Below are positions 44,479-52,807 of a stretch of DNA of 64,000 nt, in pieces. Origin of the DNA: Allobosea sp. 47.2.35 (lineage in GTDB: Bacteria > Pseudomonadota > Alphaproteobacteria > Rhizobiales > Beijerinckiaceae); the NCBI RefSeq assembly GCF_024655635.1, contig NZ_JANLGI010000002.1:306738-370737 (forward strand). The letters are read 5' to 3'. A program made the position numbers and the translations under genes. Position 1 is the stretch's first letter. Each line of letters begins with the position of its first letter. The notes beneath the pieces were generated by a model that worked only from the letters and a program-made list of their open reading frames with translations, had not been told where the DNA came from and made no database searches.

Positions 44479-46896
44479 TCATGCCTTGCGGTCGAGCGGC
44501 GCCGCGAGGCTGGCGCTGACCGGAACTTTGGTGCCGGCGAGGTCGATAGACCAGCTCCGCGCATCGAGCCAGCCCTGGTCGATCGGCTGATCGCTTGAGG
44601 CCCAGCCCAGTGCCACGATGCCATCGAGGCTCGCGCCGAACGCGGCCGAGGTAATCTCGCCGACCGGCTTGCCATCCGCGAGGATCGCTTCGCCGCCCCA
44701 GGCCATTTGCCCGCTCGGACGCGGCCCGACAAGAGCGATCAGGCGTTTGGTGCGCGGCGCCGCTTTGGCGGCGACGAGGGCCTCGCGGCCGAGGAAGTCG
44801 CCCTTGCCGAGCTTCACCGCGAAGCCTAGGCCCGCTTCGTAGGGATTGACGTCCGGCGTCAATTCGCGGCCCCAGGCGCGGAAGCCCTTTTCGATGCGCA
44901 GCGAGTCCACAGCGTAATAGCCGGCGTCTATCAGGCCGAGATCGGCACCGGCCTCATGTAGTGCATCATAGATCGCGGCGGTGAACTCGACGGGGGCATA
45001 AAGCTCGAACCCGTCGCCGAGATAGGAGCGGCGGCAGGCCCAGGTTGTGGCATAGCCGATCGTGATCTTGCGGATGGCATTGGCCGGGAAGTCGGCGAGG
45101 TCGAAGGAGGTCGGCGAGAGGCGGGCCAGAATCTCGGGCACCTTCGGCCCGGCAAGCGAGAGCACGGCATAGGAAGAGGTCACGTCGGTTAGCGTCACGC
45201 CTTCGGGCAATTGGCGCCTGATCCAATGCGCGTCGCGCGTCGCCTGGGCGGTGCCGGTGAGTAGCAGATAGGTATCGGGCGCGATCCGGGCGGCGGTGAG
45301 GTCGCTTTCAAACGTACCTCGGGCATTGAGCAGCGCCGTGTAGACCGAAGTGCCGACCGGCACGGCGACATCGTTGGCGGCGAGGCGCTGCAGGGCGGCC
45401 TCGGCCTGCGGTCCCTGCAGCAGGAACTTGGCGAAGCTCGACATGTCGACGAGCCCAGCCGCTTCGCGGCAGGCGCGGTGCTCGGCCGCGACGGTCTCGA
45501 ACCAGTTTTGCGGCCCGAAGGAATAGCCGATCGTGCGTTCGTCCTCGGAGCGGGCGAAATAGTTCGCGCGCTCCCAGCCCATCTTCGAGCCGAAGACGGC
45601 GCCCTTCGCCGCCAGCCGGTCATATAGCGGCGAGCGCCGGAAGGGGCGGGCGGTATCGAGTTCGCGGTTCGGCCAGGGCATGGCGTAATGCAGCCCCAGC
45701 GTTTCCTTGATGCGGTCCTTCAGCCAGGCCGGGTTGTTGTTGAAATCGGCGAAGCGGCGGATGTCGACCGGCCAGAGATCGCTGGTCGCCTCGCCCTCGA
45801 CGATCCATTCCGCCAGGGCCCGGCCAGCGCCACCGGCCGAGGCGATGCCCATCGAGTTGAAGCCGGCGCCGACATAGACGCCCGCCACCTCCGGCGCCTC
45901 GCCGAGCAGGAAGTTGTTGTCCGGCGTGAAGCTCTCTGGGCCGTTGAGGAAGGTCTTGATCTCGGCCGTCTCCAGCGCCGGCACGCGCTGCAGCGCGTTC
46001 TCCATCAGGATGCCGAACTGGTCCCAGTCGTCGGGCAGGAGCTGGAACTCGAACGGGTGGGGGATGCCGTCCATGCCCCAGGGCTTGGCGTCCGGCTCGA
46101 ACCCGCCCATGACGAGTCCACCGACCTCCTCCTTGAAATAGATATAGCCGTCGGGATCGCGCATCACCGGCAGGTCGGGCGAGACGCCCGCGATCTTGCC
46201 GGTGACGATGTACATGTGCTCGGCCGAATGCAGCGGCACCGAGACGCCGCACATCTGGCCGATGGTGCGCGACCATTGCCCGGCGCAGATGACCAACACT
46301 TCGCATTCCACGCGGCCCTGATCGGTCTGCACCGCCTTGACCCGGCCCTTCTGCGTCTCGATTCCGGTGACGCGGATGCCTTCGCGCACTGTCGCGCCGC
46401 CGCTGCGGGCGCCGCGCGCCAAGGCCTGCGTGATGTCTGAGGGATTGGCCTTGCCGTCGCCGGGCAGCCAGACGCCGCCAATGAGGTCGTCGGTGCGCAT
46501 CACCGGCCATTTATCGCCGGCCTCCTGCGGGCTGAGCTCCTCGATCTCGACGCCCTGCGCGCGCGCCGCCGAGATCGTCCGGCGCAGTTGCGTCATGCGC
46601 TCCTGCGTGCGCGCGACCGAGACCGAGCCGCAGCGCTTCCAGCCGGTGGCGAGTCCGGTCTCGTTCTCCAGCGAGGCGTAAAGCTCCGTCGAATACCGGA
46701 TCAGGCGCGTCATGCTGGACTGGCTGCGGAGCTGCCCGACAAGGCCTGCCGCATGCCAGGTCGTGCCAGAGGAGAGGCGCCCCTGTTCCAGCAGCAGCAC
46801 GTCGCGCCAGCCGAGCTTGGTCAGGTGATAAGCGACCGAGCAGCCGATGATGCCGCCGCCGATGATGACGACACGGGATTGGGTGGGAATGGACAT
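44479..46896 (-). CDS. FAD/GcvT demethylating oxidase (dimethylglycine dehydrogenase/MABO-like)
   Basis: An 805-residue two-part flavoenzyme. The N-terminal D-amino-acid-oxidase-like domain has VVIIGGGIIGCSVAYHL and the flavinylation-type motif LSSGTTWHAAGLVGQLRS, whose Trp-His is where related enzymes attach FAD covalently. The C-terminal half (about residue 430 on) is a GcvT-like folate-binding domain (MGWERANYF, RIEKGFRAWGRELT). Such enzymes oxidise N-methyl amines and pass the methyl carbon to THF. The neighbours purU and gabD suggest N-methylaminobutyrate or a similar amine; dimethylglycine or sarcosine remain possible. Confidence 0.85.
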   Translation of the reverse strand: MSIPTQSRVVIIGGGIIGCSVAYHLTKLGWRDVLLLEQGRLSSGTTWHAAGLVGQLRSQSSMTRLIRYSTELYASLENETGLATGWKRCGSVSVARTQERMTQLRRTISAARAQGVEIEELSPQEAGDKWPVMRTDDLIGGVWLPGDGKANPSDITQALARGARSGGATVREGIRVTGIETQKGRVKAVQTDQGRVECEVLVICAGQWSRTIGQMCGVSVPLHSAEHMYIVTGKIAGVSPDLPVMRDPDGYIYFKEEVGGLVMGGFEPDAKPWGMDGIPHPFEFQLLPDDWDQFGILMENALQRVPALETAEIKTFLNGPESFTPDNNFLLGEAPEVAGVYVGAGFNSMGIASAGGAGRALAEWIVEGEATSDLWPVDIRRFADFNNNPAWLKDRIKETLGLHYAMPWPNRELDTARPFRRSPLYDRLAAKGAVFGSKMGWERANYFARSEDERTIGYSFGPQNWFETVAAEHRACREAAGLVDMSSFAKFLLQGPQAEAALQRLAANDVAVPVGTSVYTALLNARGTFESDLTAARIAPDTYLLLTGTAQATRDAHWIRRQLPEGVTLTDVTSSYAVLSLAGPKVPEILARLSPTSFDLADFPANAIRKITIGYATTWACRRSYLGDGFELYAPVEFTAAIYDALHEAGADLGLIDAGYYAVDSLRIEKGFRAWGRELTPDVNPYEAGLGFAVKLGKGDFLGREALVAAKAAPRTKRLIALVGPRPSGQMAWGGEAILADGKPVGEITSAAFGASLDGIVALGWASSDQPIDQGWLDARSWSIDLAGTKVPVSASLAAPLDRKA

Positions 46897-46970
46897 GAGC
46901 GCCTCCGCGATGGAGGGCAGCTTAGCGCGTCGGATTCAGAAAACAACAAAAAACCACAAAAACGGGCAAG

Positions 46971-47741
46971 TCATCCGATGTGGATTCGGACCGCTTGCTC
47001 CACCAGCTTCGCGGCGAGCGGGGCAGGCGGTGCCTGATCGACCAGCAACCCGGCGCAGGGCTTGTCCCCGCCGATGCGGCTTGGCAGGACGAGCCCGAAC
47101 TTGCTGTGATCCGCCATCAGGAAGCCCTGTTCCGCCGCGTTCAGCAGGGCTGTGCGGGTGGCTGCGCCGGCGCGGGTATAGTCGGTCGCGTATCCGCCCG
47201 GATCGACGCCGCCGACACTGACGAAGGCGAAATCGGCCGAAAGCCGTGCGATCGCTCGCAAGGTCTCCGGGCCGGTGGTCGCATCCTCGTTACGGTCGAA
47301 CTCGCCGCCGATCAGGAAGGCGCGGGCGCCGGCCAGCCGGCTGACGAGCCGGGCATTCTCCAGCGACGTCGTATGCACGATCAGGCGCTTGCGGTCTGAT
47401 CGGGCTAAGGCGCGCGCCAGTGCTTCGGTTGTCGTGCCGGAATCGAGCAGGATGGTCATGCCGTCGCCGATCAGCGAGACCGCGAGATCGGCGATCGCCT
47501 CCTTGCCGGCGCGGTTCACGGTGCGGCGGCTGGCGAAGGAGGCTTCCGACCGCTCATTGCGGATCGCCCCGCCATGGACGATCGCGAGCAGGCTCCCGGC
47601 CGACAGCGCCTTGAGATCGCGCCTCACCGTCTCGCGGGAGACGTCGAGCGCCTGTGCCAGCTCCTCCACCGTGACGGAGCCCGTCTCGTCGAGCTTTGCC
47701 AGGATGGCGCTGTGCCGTCGCGCTGCGATGTCGCGTGTCAT
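46971..47741 (-). CDS. DeoR-family regulator
   Basis: A 256-residue repressor-type regulator. The N-terminal HTH reads HSAILAKLDETGSVTVEELAQALDVSRETVRRDLKAL, the DeoR signature. The C-terminal DeoRC sensor domain has ILLDSGTTTEALARAL, VHTTSLENARL and FVSVGGVDPGGYATDY, which binds phosphorylated sugars or similar ligands. It sits inside the gabD - oxidase - purU operon, so it probably controls that operon. A separate fructokinase-like gene lies 1.7 kb away. Confidence 0.9.
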   Translation of the reverse strand: MTRDIAARRHSAILAKLDETGSVTVEELAQALDVSRETVRRDLKALSAGSLLAIVHGGAIRNERSEASFASRRTVNRAGKEAIADLAVSLIGDGMTILLDSGTTTEALARALARSDRKRLIVHTTSLENARLVSRLAGARAFLIGGEFDRNEDATTGPETLRAIARLSADFAFVSVGGVDPGGYATDYTRAGAATRTALLNAAEQGFLMADHSKFGLVLPSRIGGDKPCAGLLVDQAPPAPLAAKLVEQAVRIHIG

Positions 47742-47754
47742 GGCAGCGGGGCCG

Positions 47755-49215
47755 CTAGGCCGTGGCCCCGATCCCGCCGATGCAGGTGTATTTCACGTCA
47801 AGATAGTCCTGCAGGCCGTACTTCGAGCCTTCGGAGCCGAGTCCGGATTCCTTGACGCCGCCGAAGGGCGCGACCTCGGTGGTCACCAGCCCCTCGTTCA
47901 CGCCGACGATGCCGTATTGCAGCGCTTCCGAGACGCGGAAGGTGCGGCCGAGATCGCGCGTATAGAAATAGCAGGCGAGCCCGTATTCGGTGTCGTTGGC
48001 GAGCCGCAGCGCCTCCGCCTCGGTCTCGAAGCGGAAGACCGGGGCGACCGGGCCGAAGATCTCCTCGCGGGCGAACTGCATCGCGCCGGTCGCGCCCGCG
48101 ATCACGGTCGGCTCGTAGAAGCTCAGGCCCAGCTCCGAGCGCTTGCCGCCGGTCGCGACGGTGCCGCCCTTGGCCTTGGCGTCGGCCACCATCTCCTCGA
48201 CCTTGGCGAGCGCCTTCTCGTCGATCAGCGGCCCCTGCGTCACGCCGGCCTCCAGGCCGGAGCCGAGCTTGAGCTTGCGGGTCGCGGCCGCCAGCTTCTC
48301 GACGAAGGCGTCGTAGATGCCGGCCTGAGCATAGAAGCGGTTGGTGCAGACGCAGGTCTGGCCGGAATTGCGGAACTTGGCGGCCATCGCGCCTTCGACC
48401 GCGCGATCGAGATCGGCATCGTCGAAGACGATGAAGGGCGCGTTGCCGCCGAGCTCCATCGAGACCTTCTTCACCGTCTCGGCCGCCTGCTTGAGCAGCA
48501 CCTTGCCGACCGGGGTCGAGCCGGTGAAGGTGATCTTGCGCACGAGCGGATTGCCGGTGAGCTCGCCGCCGACGGTGCGGGCGTCACCCGTCACGACATT
48601 GACGACGCCGGCCGGGATGCCGGCCTTCTCGGCGAGGATGCCCCAGGCCAGTGCCGAATAGGGAGTTTGCGAGGCGGGCTTCGCGACGACGGTGCAGCCG
48701 GCCGCCAGCGCCGGGCCGATCTTGCGCGCCAGCATCGAGGAGGGGAAGTTCCAGGGCGTGATCGCGCCGACGACGCCGAGCGGCTGCTTGGTCACGATGA
48801 TGCGCCGGTCGGCCCAGGGCGAGGGGATGACGTCGCCATAGACGCGCCGCGCCTCCTCGGCGAACCACAGCACATAGGCCGCGCTCATGCCGACCTCGCC
48901 CTTGGCTTCGGCCAGCGGCTTGCCCTGCTCGCGGGTCAGGAGCTCGGCGAGCGCGTCCTGATGCTTCAGGATCTCGTCGGCGAGCTTGCGCAGCAGGGCC
49001 GCGCGCTCCTGCGCCGTCTTGGCGGCCCAGGCCGGGAAGGCGGCATGCGCTGCTTCGATCGCGGCGCGCGTCTCCTCGACACCGGCCGAGGGGACTTTGC
49101 CGATCAGCTTGCCGGCGGCCGGATCGGTCACATCGATCGTCCCGCCCGAGGCCTTGTCCAGCCAGCGCCCGCCGACGAAGATCGCGTCGCGCTTGAAATC
49201 GCTCCACTGGGACAT
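47755..49215 (-). CDS. gabD: NAD(P)-dependent succinate-semialdehyde dehydrogenase
   Basis: A 486-residue aldehyde dehydrogenase. Catalytic Cys in FRNSGQTCVCTNR and Glu in SMELGGNAPFIVFDDADLD; the NAD site has GAITPWNFPSSMLARKIGPALAAGC. The sequence style and length fit GabD, which oxidises succinate semialdehyde to succinate. It is the first gene of the leftward operon, 13 bases before the deoR-type gene. In context it would finish degradation of a four-carbon amino acid released by the demethylating oxidase. Confidence 0.88.
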   Translation of the reverse strand: MSQWSDFKRDAIFVGGRWLDKASGGTIDVTDPAAGKLIGKVPSAGVEETRAAIEAAHAAFPAWAAKTAQERAALLRKLADEILKHQDALAELLTREQGKPLAEAKGEVGMSAAYVLWFAEEARRVYGDVIPSPWADRRIIVTKQPLGVVGAITPWNFPSSMLARKIGPALAAGCTVVAKPASQTPYSALAWGILAEKAGIPAGVVNVVTGDARTVGGELTGNPLVRKITFTGSTPVGKVLLKQAAETVKKVSMELGGNAPFIVFDDADLDRAVEGAMAAKFRNSGQTCVCTNRFYAQAGIYDAFVEKLAAATRKLKLGSGLEAGVTQGPLIDEKALAKVEEMVADAKAKGGTVATGGKRSELGLSFYEPTVIAGATGAMQFAREEIFGPVAPVFRFETEAEALRLANDTEYGLACYFYTRDLGRTFRVSEALQYGIVGVNEGLVTTEVAPFGGVKESGLGSEGSKYGLQDYLDVKYTCIGGIGATA

Positions 49216-49410
49216 GGTTCAGCCTTTCGGAAATGCGGACAGGCAGAGCCTCGCGCCCTTGCGGTGAGCAAGGCTCGGATCGGCGAGGTTCTGCGGACAG
49301 GACGTCACCAGCCCTTTCTAGTCTGCGACCGGCGCCGTGTGAACAGCCGCGCTTCCCCACTGTTCCGGCCTGCTGTTGAATAGGCGCGCGATGACGATGA
49401 ACGAAGGCCG

Positions 49411-50361
49411 ATGGGTATGATTCTGGTCTGTGGTGAGGCGCTGGTCGATCTGTTTGCCGGTGCCGGCGAGGGCAGCGAGAGGCCGGCACGGATCGTGGCC
49501 GGTGGCTCGCCCTTCAATGTCGCGATCGGGCTGGCACGCCTTGGCGTCGAATCGGCTTTCCTCGGCGGCGTCTCTCGGGACGGCTTCGGCAGCATTCTCG
49601 CCGACCTGCTGGCGCGTGAAGGGGTCAATGGCCGCTATCTCGTCCGGACGGACCGGCTCTCCACGATCTCGGTCGTGGCGACCGGCAAGGACGGCCATCC
49701 GAGCTATTCCTTCCACGGCGAAGGCGCCGCCGATCGCTCGCTCGTTCCCGCCGATTTGCCGCCGGTCCTGCCCGATGCGGTTCGGGCTCTGACTTTCGGC
49801 TCTTATACGATGGCGGTGGAGCCGGTCGGCTCGACTTATGCGCTTCTGGCCGAGCGGGAGCGGGGCCGGCGCGTCATCAGCGTCGACCCCAACCTGCGTC
49901 CCACGGTGATCGGCGACATGGCGCGCTGGCATGGCGCCGCCGAGCGCTTCTATCGCGCGGCGACGCTGATCAAGGCCAGCGACGAGGATATCCGCATCGC
50001 CTGGGGCGGGCAGCTCACGATCGCAGAGGCGGCCAGTTACTGGCTCGACCTGGGCGCGCAGCTCGTCGTCGTCACGCAGGGCGGGCAGGGCGCCACGGCC
50101 TATTCCGCGGCCGGCCAGGTTGCGGTGCCCGGCCACAAGGTCGCCGTGCAGGACACCGTGGGCGCGGGCGATACCTTCCATGCTGCGCTGCTCGCGCGCC
50201 TGGCCCATACCGGCCGGCTCGAACCGGGCGCGATCGCGACCCTCGACCGGGAGGCGCTGGCCGGGTTGCTCGCCTATGCCATGGCTGCCGCGGCGATCAC
50301 GGTGACGCGGCGAGGGGCCGATCTTCCGACGGCGGCCGAGGTCGAGGCCGCCCTTCGCTAG
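49411..50361 (+). CDS. PfkB-family carbohydrate kinase (fructokinase-like)
   Basis: A 316-residue ribokinase-fold kinase. It begins ILVCGEALVDLFAG and has AGGSPFNVAIGLARLG at the substrate site, VDPNLRP in the middle and the catalytic DTVGAGDTFHAALLARL (anion hole and Asp base). The pattern is closest to bacterial fructokinases. It starts at ATG 49411 or 49417; the latter is better spaced from AAGG. It is divergent from gabD across a gap of about 195 bases and is probably monocistronic. Confidence 0.87.
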   Translation: MGMILVCGEALVDLFAGAGEGSERPARIVAGGSPFNVAIGLARLGVESAFLGGVSRDGFGSILADLLAREGVNGRYLVRTDRLSTISVVATGKDGHPSYSFHGEGAADRSLVPADLPPVLPDAVRALTFGSYTMAVEPVGSTYALLAERERGRRVISVDPNLRPTVIGDMARWHGAAERFYRAATLIKASDEDIRIAWGGQLTIAEAASYWLDLGAQLVVVTQGGQGATAYSAAGQVAVPGHKVAVQDTVGAGDTFHAALLARLAHTGRLEPGAIATLDREALAGLLAYAMAAAAITVTRRGADLPTAAEVEAALR

Positions 50362-50382
50362 CGAGACTGCCGGAGGCGGCGG

Positions 50383-50964
50383 CTACTTGTCCGGCGGGGC
50401 CATGGCGGCTTCAAGGAGCGGCATCACATCCCAGATCCGGCGGTTGAGCGCGTGAAGCTCCTGGATCGTGCGCGCGATCTCCTCCAACCGGGCGTCATCG
50501 ACAGCCTTGCGGATGCCGAAGCGCAGGTTCCCCCGGCTCTCCTCCACCTTCATGTGCTGCGTATGGGTGATCTCGCCGTCGGCATCGATGACGAAGGTGG
50601 CGTGGCTGAGATCGTTGCGCAGCCGCGTGGCGGCCGAGAAGCGCTCGACGATGTCGTTGATCTCGTTGCGCAGCGCCTTGTCGAGCGGCGCGATCTTGGT
50701 GAGGCGCTGTACGAGGTCGAGGCGCGCGCGCGTCGTGTTCAGCGTGGCGAAGACGATGGCGGCGGCGCGCTCATCCGTGCCGAGCAGCAGCATCAGCAGG
50801 TAGATGAACAGGCTCTCGTCGTTCGACCACGCAAGATTCAGGTCGCCTACCAGGTTCATGAAGGCTAGCCTGCGCTCGGAGGAGCGCCGCGCCGAGACGA
50901 TGGTCAGCGCGTCGAAATCCGGGCGGGGTGGCAGGGCCGAGTATCCCTTGGCGGGCCTGCGCAT
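50383..50964 (-). CDS. Hypothetical helical protein
   Basis: A 193-residue soluble protein I do not recognise. ATG 50964 follows GGGGGAG by about five bases. The middle is amphipathic and helical: LMLLLGTDERAAAIVFATLNTTRARLDLVQRLT, then RLRNDLSHATFVID. RNxxxH in the latter is a motif seen in HEPN-like and similar small helical proteins, but I would not assign it. It is convergent with the PfkB gene and divergent from the next small gene. Confidence 0.6.
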   Translation of the reverse strand: MRRPAKGYSALPPRPDFDALTIVSARRSSERRLAFMNLVGDLNLAWSNDESLFIYLLMLLLGTDERAAAIVFATLNTTRARLDLVQRLTKIAPLDKALRNEINDIVERFSAATRLRNDLSHATFVIDADGEITHTQHMKVEESRGNLRFGIRKAVDDARLEEIARTIQELHALNRRIWDVMPLLEAAMAPPDK

Positions 50965-51010
50965 GAACTCCCCCTTCTCACGGCGAGATTTCGGATCGGG
51001 CGGGGGCGAC

Positions 51011-51460
51011 ATGTTCGAGCTGGTCAAGATGCGCAGGGCAAGAAGACTGGCTCACGCCACGCTCGAGCCATTCCTGCATAGGGGGGCGAGCGGCAGCGAC
51101 GGCTTGCAGGCGGGTGACTGGCTTCATCCGCAGATCATCGGCTTCCTCGCGACGCTTGTCACGCTGCTCGCGCAGCGCGCCTGCGGTCCGATGCGCGACC
51201 ACACGCTCGCGGCCGTGCAGTCGGACGTTCTCAATGCCGTGACGGGCATCGGCCCGGAGCTGATCGGGGAAGAGATCTGCCTGTGGAGCAGCCGCGGCGA
51301 CCCTGCCTTCACTGCCGGCGTCGTTGGCGCAGCCGCTTTTCTGGAGGCGATGTCGGGCATTGGCGAGACGGATGGCGCCGAAACGGCCGACGCGACGCTG
51401 ATCCTGCTTTGGGATGAGCATGTCGGGCACCTGCTCGCGCGTTCGCAGGGCAGGCTCTAG
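51011..51460 (+). CDS. Hypothetical protein
   Basis: A 149-residue protein of unknown function. The ATG at 51011 has GGGGG five bases upstream and is only 46 bases from the divergent start at 50964. The first 35 residues are basic; then comes a hydrophobic helix (IIGFLATLVTLLAQRA) and an acidic second half (AETADATLILLWDEH). Upstream in-frame codons overlap the divergent gene and are less likely. Family not recognised. Confidence 0.5.
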   Translation: MFELVKMRRARRLAHATLEPFLHRGASGSDGLQAGDWLHPQIIGFLATLVTLLAQRACGPMRDHTLAAVQSDVLNAVTGIGPELIGEEICLWSSRGDPAFTAGVVGAAAFLEAMSGIGETDGAETADATLILLWDEHVGHLLARSQGRL

Positions 51461-51539
51461 CGCCTTCGGTTGGGAGGGATGAGGTTCACGTGGGGTTGAT
51501 GCGGCGGGCGTAGGCGTGTGGGGCTGTCCACCCGATGAG

Positions 51540-52226
51540 CTAGAGCCGGGCATCGTTCTGCTGGCAGCGTTCCAGGGGCTGTTCCGGTTCGTCGAACAGG
51601 CTCAGCTGGAGCTGTTGCTCTCCGGTACTGCTGTGGCTTTGAGGCAGCGAGCCTGAGGGGCGCGACAGCAGGCGATGAAGTGCGTCGAGGAAGGCGCTGT
51701 CGCTGCAGGGTGAGGCCAGATTGTCGAGAGCGCCGAGGAAACGCTCGTAGCGCGCCCTGTAGACCGCCTGTCCCGGTTGGGGAGGAGAGGTGGCCTCCGG
51801 AAGCGGCGCCCGGATTTCGATGGGCGGGCGGGCTTCACGGGGAAGGGGCTCTGCCTGCTCCTCGCTTGCCGCCATCCCCGCCGTGATCTTGCCTTTCAGA
51901 TGCCAGGCCGTCCTGACGGATATGCCGAGAATCTGCCCCAGCTTCTGTGAACTCAGGCGCTGGCGGCTCGACATCAGCAGGTAGAGGCCCTGCAACCAGA
52001 CATGCAGCGGAACGTGACTGTTCTGGAAGATCGTGCCGTGCCTCACCGTGAAGGGCTTGCGGCAGGCGTAACACTTCCAGGTGCCGATCGAACTGCTGAG
52101 CCCGCTAAGCCGGCCGATCCGTGACCTTTCCTCACAATGAGGGCAAACCGGTCCGTCCCGCCAGACCAGCGCCTCGAGCGAGAGAAAGGCGGATCGTTCG
52201 TCGTGCAGGCGGACGGCGTACGGCAT
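51540..52226 (-). CDS. IS1595-like zinc-ribbon/HTH protein without transposase core
   Basis: A 228-residue protein. Residues about 10-70 form the zinc ribbon typical of IS1595 transposases: CPHC, then CYAC about 25 residues later, followed by KPFTVRHGTIFQNSHVPLHVWLQGLYLLMSS. A helix-turn-helix follows (SSQKLGQILGISVRTAWHLKGKI). A full IS1595 transposase then continues with a DDE nuclease domain; here that is absent and replaced by a Pro/Gln/Glu-rich tail (SLFDEPEQPLERCQQ). No terminal inverted repeats are seen. It is probably a domesticated DNA-binding protein, divergent from the secretion locus. Confidence 0.72.
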   Translation of the reverse strand: MPYAVRLHDERSAFLSLEALVWRDGPVCPHCEERSRIGRLSGLSSSIGTWKCYACRKPFTVRHGTIFQNSHVPLHVWLQGLYLLMSSRQRLSSQKLGQILGISVRTAWHLKGKITAGMAASEEQAEPLPREARPPIEIRAPLPEATSPPQPGQAVYRARYERFLGALDNLASPCSDSAFLDALHRLLSRPSGSLPQSHSSTGEQQLQLSLFDEPEQPLERCQQNDARL

Positions 52227-52487
52227 AGCCAGCCTCCGGCGCCAGTGAAGCTGTCCTTGGGTCGCTAAAAGTCAACAATCCGTTAACGCAGGGTAATTAT
52301 TCAGCACGTTGACGCTTCTGGTGCGTCATGGCTCTTTATAGCAACGGATTGCCCCCGGGGGAACAAAAATCACCCAAGGCGCCGCAGATTAAGCTCTGAA
52401 ATCGAGAATTCGTTGTGAAATTTTCTACGCAACAAGCGTTGGTTGCGAAGATTTTCTGTTTCAAATTTTCAAATATTAATGAAAGTT

Positions 52488-52510
52488 AACTCATGTATAT
52501 GCCATGAGTT
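52488..52510. promoter_or_regulatory. Perfect 8-bp inverted repeat, candidate operator
   Basis: AACTCATG and CATGAGTT flank the seven-base spacer TATATGC. It lies directly upstream of CTATAAT, where it could control the promoter of the secretion locus. The binding protein is unknown; the neighbouring zinc-ribbon/HTH protein is a candidate. Confidence 0.55.
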
Positions 52511-52636
52511 CTATAATTTTGCTTTCTATTCCGAAGAGGATGATCAGAATAGTAATAACGCGTAGCGCCTCGATCGGAATGAATATTCCGCAACCGTCAC
52601 TCAGGAGGCAGGCCGATGATTTAGCAACTCGTCCAC

Positions 52637-52685
52637 CCGGACTTGATGTCCGGAACAGGCAGGACGCTTCGCTGAACAGGCGAAG
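52637..52685 (+). promoter_or_regulatory. Two stem-loops in the leader
   Basis: CCGGAC-TTGAT-GTCCGG (52637-52653) and CTTCGC-TGAACAG-GCGAAG (52667-52685) form consecutive hairpins 120-170 bases before the start codon. Neither is followed by a U-run, so they are more likely leader RNA structure than terminators. Confidence 0.4.
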
Positions 52686-52784
52686 TGAAAGCCGGACAGA
52701 TCATGGCGTTTTCATTCAATCGACATCGTTTGTAGCGGGACGCGCAGCGCAGAAGAGAGGCGCGGGACCGAAAAGCAGCGATGT

Positions 52785-52801
52785 CTCCTGAAAAACAGGA
52801 G
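52785..52801 (+). promoter_or_regulatory. Hairpin covering the ribosome binding site
   Basis: CTCCTG pairs with CAGGAG around an AAAAA loop. The AGGAG in the right arm is the Shine-Dalgarno of ATG 52808 (spacing six). The stem would hide it unless opened, suggesting translational control. It also decides the start: ATG 52781 lies before this hairpin and has no ribosome site. Confidence 0.55.
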
Positions 52802-52807
52802 CGTGTC

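Larger units (their letters stand above)
52227..52807 (+). other. Long AT-rich leader before the secreted-protein genes
   Basis: About 580 bases with no gene, clearly richer in A+T than the window average between 52260 and 52560. It contains a perfect 8-bp-arm dyad (52488-52510), a stem at 52637-52653, another at 52667-52685 and a hairpin over the ribosome site at 52785-52801. It presumably holds the promoter and a long 5' untranslated leader of the 282-residue protein gene. A TATAAT-like hexamer (CTATAAT) occurs at about 52511-52517. Confidence 0.5.

Noticed and set aside
47275..49383. Long rightward open frame of about 700 codons opposite gabD and the deoR-type gene
   Set aside because: It is the antisense of two well-conserved genes; its peptide is Arg/Gly/Asp-rich without domains. 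High GC makes such shadows common.
51540..52226. Active IS1595 insertion sequence
   Set aside because: No DDE domain, no terminal inverted repeats or target duplication seen around the gene.
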